Positions 60,301 to 64,000 of a stretch of 64,000 nucleotides of DNA are shown here, piece after piece. Location of the stretch: assembly GCF_005239225.2 (NCBI RefSeq), contig NC_133289.1, positions 15,050,889-15,114,888 of the forward strand. The letters are read 5' to 3'. The notes under the pieces are model-generated. The model saw only the letters and a list, made by a program, of their open reading frames with translations. It made no database searches and was not told the origin of the DNA. Position 1 is the first letter of the stretch. Each line of letters begins with the position of its first letter. Origin of the DNA: Populus alba (taxonomy: Eukaryota; Streptophyta; Magnoliopsida; Malpighiales; Salicaceae). Made by a program: the position numbers and the translations under genes.

Positions 60301-60780
60301 AGATATTTTTAATTTTTTGCAACTTTTAAATAATATTTTCTGTTTAAAATAAAAAATATGTTTTTTTAGAAAACATGTCAAATTTTTTATTGATTGAAAA
60401 ATATTTTCATTGATTAACTTTAATAATAACAAACAAAAATAAAAATGTTTAGACCACTTTCCATGAAACATGAAACAAACTGGCCTTGGATTCATTGCAA
60501 CGTATGCATTCAATTCCCTGAGTGGAATTTTTGTTTGGATGATGAGAAAATACAACCAGTTTTTTTATTTTGTTCTTAATTTTCCTAGCAACCAGACAAT
60601 AAATCTAATCCGGCACCTCGGTCAATGCTTAATGTCAAAGAATGAATTTGGAATAGTTGTTTAATTCCCTTGAATCTTTCAAACAAATTGTGATGATATT
60701 CGTAAATCAAGAATCTTGGACATGAAAATGCTGGGAGCAAAATCAGTTTCAAGTGTAGTAATGTGCCTCTAGGCTTTATC
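60301..60780. other. Spacer between repeat array and TML promoter
   Basis: AT-rich to mixed sequence. Overlapping short frames on both strands at 60286-60664 have no recognised similarity. Confidence 0.4.
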
Positions 60781-60793
60781 TGAAAGGTCCGTA

Positions 60794-61158
60794 GTTGGGC
60801 TTAAATAGTTGCTTACTTTAACCGGGCAGGCCCATAAGACATCTTCGTCACTCTGAATCCTAACTCCTAATCACCTCCTCGCATCTCTCTTCCTCTCACC
60901 GATCGCCATTTCCTTTCTCCAACAACCGCTCCCAGTCAATCATTTGTCCTTTGTTCTTCAAGGTAAGGGCTCTCCTTCTCAGGGATTTCCCAAGATCTAA
61001 TAGCAAAAAATATATATGGAAAAACTTTGTTTTCTTTTAGTTTTGATGTAAAGGATAAAAAATTGCTTCCAATTTACTTTCCGTTGTAAACCAATCAAAC
61101 CAGGGTAGCTCATAACAAACAGATCTAAATCAATTTTTTTTTTTTTTTTAAAACTACC
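60794..61158 (+). promoter_or_regulatory. TML promoter and leader with site II-like motifs and a probable leader intron
   Basis: TTGGGCTT (60795-60802) and AGGCCCAT (60828-60835) are TGGGCY-type site II motifs, common in promoters of growth- and housekeeping-related plant genes. The leader is pyrimidine-rich (60860-60960). A GT-AG intron is plausible from GTAAGGG (60963) to a CAG ending at 61103. A T17 run sits at about 61133-61149, just before the start codon. Confidence 0.4.
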
Positions 61159-63114
61159 ATGTCCTGTTTAGCCCTTTCTTTGCAACCCTCAAATGGATCC
61201 GATATCCTCCTCCAAACCCGTGAGTGGTTCCCACCCGCTCGCGCACTCATCGCCACCTCCGCCTTCCGCCAAACGCGCCTAGCCTTCGCCGCCACCAAAC
61301 ACCAACCAACCGCAACCACCAACCCTAGCAACCTTTCTTCCGACGATTACTCCCTCTCTGCAGCCTCTGTCGACTCCATTGCCTCTCTCGGTGACGATCC
61401 CCTCGCCGCCTCCAGCGGCCAGCTGATTGTCGGTGTTGAGAGCCGTTACCGTGTAGTCTATCGTCTAGTCAATGGAATCTACATTCTAGGTGTCACGATT
61501 GCAGATGGCGACAACTCAGTTAATGTGTTTGAGTGCATCAACATTGTTAATCAAGCTGTTAGTGTCATTGTAACTGCTTGTCGTGGCGTAGATGTGACTC
61601 CAGAGAAGCTCAGCCGGAAATACGCAGAGATCTATATGGCATTGGATATTGTACTTCGAGGTGTGAGCCATATCAGACTTGCAGCTATGCTAACTTCAAT
61701 GCATGGAGATGGCATTGCAAAAATGGTGCATTCTGCTTTGGATACGGAGAACAAAATACGCGGAGCAGATAGTTGGTCTAATCTGGAAGTGCAGGCATCT
61801 GAGCAGCAGGCTAGCATTGAGGCATTTTCGAATGCAAGTTTTGAGTTGCCTCCGGAGACTATTGCCGCTGGAGATGAGGTGGCAGCGAGTCTTGCACCTG
61901 TTATAAGTGAGCAGGATCAAAAGTTGGAAAAACTTGAGGAACCTGAGGGGCCTAAAGATCCGTTTGCTGCGAGTGAGGCAGTAAATAAGCCAGAGGAGTT
62001 GGCTGGTGAATTTAAAAAGGATAAGACTCAGTCTAAGGATTTGACTCTTGCATTGGCAGGGTTGGAGGTTACTACATTGCCCCCTGCAGAGGCGACGCAA
62101 GCAACACATATAAGCGTGGAGGGATTTGAAGGGGACTATGGTGGGATTGAGTTTAGTAATGAACAGGCTTCTTTGGGAGAAACATTTGAAGGTTTCGGAG
62201 ATGCATGGGGGGGTGGATTGGATGCTTCAGAGTTTGTGGGGCCGAAGAAAATCCCCAAACAACAAGGTCTCGGTGGACTTGAATTGTTGCAAACTGGTGA
62301 TAGTGGCGATGCAGCAGCAGCAGCAGCAAAGGCTGCGAGTGGAGCTACAGGTACTCCTCTTGAGAATCTTTTGGTTCAGAAAACTGAAATGAAGGGTCCT
62401 GAGATGTATATTGTAGAGGAAATTAGTGCAGAGTTTAGGGAATCGTTGCTTGCAAGAGTTGGATTAATGGGCCTGGTTTATTTGAGAACATTGTCCCCTA
62501 AAACTGCTGCTGATAAAGAAACTGAGTTTTCATTTCGAGTTGATAATACAAGTGCTGTCAAGAGATTTGTTATGCAGGGTTCAAAGGTTAGTAGCCTAGG
62601 TAATGGGATGTTTCATGTGAGGACTGCACCCTCTGATGAGCCTATACCAATATTGAAGTATAGTTTGCTGCCTAGGCAAACTCCATTGCCGTTAAGGGTT
62701 CGTCTTACACAGCGCCATAGTGGAACTTTACTATCCTTGATGATCCAGTATGTTTCAAATCCAGATCTTCCAGCACCGCTCACTGATGTGACATTTATTT
62801 TGAAATTACCAGTAGACCCTACATTGTTGAAGGTTTCGCCTAAAGCTGTGTTAAATAGGTCAGAGAGAGAGTTGAAATGGCATGTGCCAGAGATTCCACT
62901 CAATGGTTCTCCTGGTCGATTGAAGGCAAGAATGCCTGTTGATTCTAACGAGGGAGAGGTTGATGAAGAGATTGAGGTTTTTGGTTACGCTAAGTTTTCG
63001 ATGCAAGGAAAGACTTCTTTATCTGGCATTTGTCTACGGCCTGCTTCAGAGGGTAAGGCAGACTTTTATGAGGTTAGTCACAGATACGAGAGTGGGGTTT
63101 ACATGTGCAATTGA
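61159..63114 (+). CDS. TML: TML, muniscin-like subunit of the TPLATE endocytic adaptor complex
   Basis: One uninterrupted 651-codon frame. The start MSCLALSLQPSNGSDILLQT and the end EVSHRYESGVYMCN match Arabidopsis TML (At5g57460, about 607 aa) nearly throughout. The N-terminal longin-like/mu-type segment spans about 1-180 (ESRYRVVYRLVNGIYILGV, NVFECINIVNQAVSV, KYAEIYMALDIVLRGVSHIR). An acidic, low-complexity linker at about 220-400 contains DPFAASEAVNK, EGFGDAWGGGLD and an Ala run (DAAAAAAKAASGA). The mu-homology domain covers about 413-650 (EEISAEFRESLLARVGLMG, FHVRTAPSDEPIPILKYSLL, LRARM-like LKARMPVD). TML acts at the plasma membrane in the eight-subunit TPLATE complex to start clathrin-mediated endocytosis. 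The extra length relative to Arabidopsis lies mostly in the linker and near residues 45-70. Confidence 0.95.
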   Translation: MSCLALSLQPSNGSDILLQTREWFPPARALIATSAFRQTRLAFAATKHQPTATTNPSNLSSDDYSLSAASVDSIASLGDDPLAASSGQLIVGVESRYRVVYRLVNGIYILGVTIADGDNSVNVFECINIVNQAVSVIVTACRGVDVTPEKLSRKYAEIYMALDIVLRGVSHIRLAAMLTSMHGDGIAKMVHSALDTENKIRGADSWSNLEVQASEQQASIEAFSNASFELPPETIAAGDEVAASLAPVISEQDQKLEKLEEPEGPKDPFAASEAVNKPEELAGEFKKDKTQSKDLTLALAGLEVTTLPPAEATQATHISVEGFEGDYGGIEFSNEQASLGETFEGFGDAWGGGLDASEFVGPKKIPKQQGLGGLELLQTGDSGDAAAAAAKAASGATGTPLENLLVQKTEMKGPEMYIVEEISAEFRESLLARVGLMGLVYLRTLSPKTAADKETEFSFRVDNTSAVKRFVMQGSKVSSLGNGMFHVRTAPSDEPIPILKYSLLPRQTPLPLRVRLTQRHSGTLLSLMIQYVSNPDLPAPLTDVTFILKLPVDPTLLKVSPKAVLNRSERELKWHVPEIPLNGSPGRLKARMPVDSNEGEVDEEIEVFGYAKFSMQGKTSLSGICLRPASEGKADFYEVSHRYESGVYMCN

Positions 63115-64000
63115 TCATTGACATTATGGCTGCTTGCTTACAGATTGTTGTGTTTGTTTTTCTCTTCTTTTAGTGTCCTGTGTTTTGTTGTTTTCCTTTG
63201 CTTGTACCATTCTTTGATATTGAGCTTGTACTCTAGATTGAGATTTGTGAAAACTTTGCTGTTACTTGTTATTAGCTAATCATTTTAGTAATGGATAGTG
63301 AATTTTGATATTTTATCCCTGTTTCTTTTAGCTGTTCATGGTCACTTATCGTTTGAAGTTCATGGTCTTAATATCATTTTGTTTTATATGAGATTTATCT
63401 GTGTACTATTGTCAAAATAAATTGTGCCTTTCGTTTACTATTCATATAGCACATGTGTGAAAGGATTCTAGGTAGAGCATCGAGTTTAATTAAGCTAGTA
63501 ACATTATCATATTCTGGTGCACCTGATAGAAAAAAAAATAGTGATTGGCCTGTGTACTGAGACAATGACAATAGGGCAATTTCAGGTGTTGTTTTTCAAT
63601 TTTATAATGGCACTGAGCAAATTATTGATGATGACATTGGTATCACTTGAATGGAGAGAGTTTGTAATGCTCAATCAAGAAATAACCAGCCGTGTAGGTT
63701 TTAGTTCTGCATTGAAAATTCCAATAGAACCTGTCCATCTGTGTCTTGTGTTGCATTCATTTTGTTGCTGTCATCTCATTGATATCCAATTAGTGCTTCT
63801 ATTTGCCTTATAAGCTCCTCTTTCTACTTCAATGAAGGAATGTGTTAGGTATATGCAATGCTCTGTCAGATTTGAACACACTAAAGCAACATAGATCTTT
63901 TTAACATTCAACTACAGTCAATAGGCAAAGTCATGGAAGTTTGAATCTTTGAAGTTTTCTTCGATTTGATGGCTCTTAATGAAGTCGCTTTCAGGTTTTG
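63115..64000. other. TML 3' region to window edge
   Basis: Probable 3' UTR for about 250 bp, then mixed-composition intergenic sequence. The 98-codon plus frame at 63517-63813 matches no family I recognise and has non-coding-like composition. A neighbouring gene may begin beyond the edge. Confidence 0.4.

Noticed and set aside
61696..62109. 137-codon minus-strand frame inside TML
   Set aside because: It is antisense to a strongly conserved coding region; length is explained by codon composition of the real gene.

Overview
This is a window from a plant nuclear genome: very AT-rich intergenic DNA, spliced genes with GT-AG introns, plant-type promoter motifs, and dense degraded LTR retrotransposons, SINEs and hAT-like elements. 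Gene content and repeat types fit a woody eudicot, most likely Populus or another Salicaceae species. That assignment is an inference from protein similarity and repeat style; nothing in the sequence proves the species.

Four intact protein-coding genes can be modelled, all on the + strand. (1) A nine-exon double-AP2 transcription factor of the AINTEGUMENTA-like 5 type (10773-13765, 543 aa), including a 9-nt micro-exon. (2) A VIN3-like/VEL PHD-finger protein of the VIL2 type (41345-45821, four coding exons, 730 aa), which belongs to the PRC2-associated silencing machinery. (3) An intronless histone H4 gene (58494-58805) with a histone octamer, CCAAT boxes and a TATA box. (4) A single-exon TML/muniscin-like subunit of the TPLATE endocytic adaptor complex (61159-63114, 651 aa). 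They share no operon or pathway; VIL2 and H4 are both chromatin-related.

Two decayed host genes are recognisable: a three-exon rbcS pseudogene (46787-47543) 1 kb downstream of VIL2, and the terminal exon of a U4/U6.U5 tri-snRNP 27K-like gene (50441-50633, minus).

The rest is mainly mobile DNA. At 1-534 there is a reversed Ty1/copia gag remnant. At 4580-6080, 36130-36990 and 59850-60200 lie related AT-rich blocks with about 100-115-bp internal tandem repeats. At 7392-8009 a TIR element is followed directly by a tRNA-like SINE with a 12-bp target duplication; three more members of that SINE family occur. At 23630-25930 is a Ty3/gypsy LTR/gag remnant. At 31953-33715 is a TRIM-type miniature LTR element with a perfect 5-bp target duplication, split by a solo LTR with its own perfect duplication; both sit between two 0.8-kb direct repeats. 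At 39086-39377 is a 292-bp TRIM with identical-length 78-bp LTRs. At 50787-55750 is a decayed Ty3/gypsy element interrupted in its protease region by a second solo LTR of the same family. At 56215-57175 is a hAT-like element with an 8-bp target duplication.

I did not find an undescribed functional system. The strongest unusual content is the nested LTR architecture, whose target-site duplications can be read directly, and the pseudogenes.
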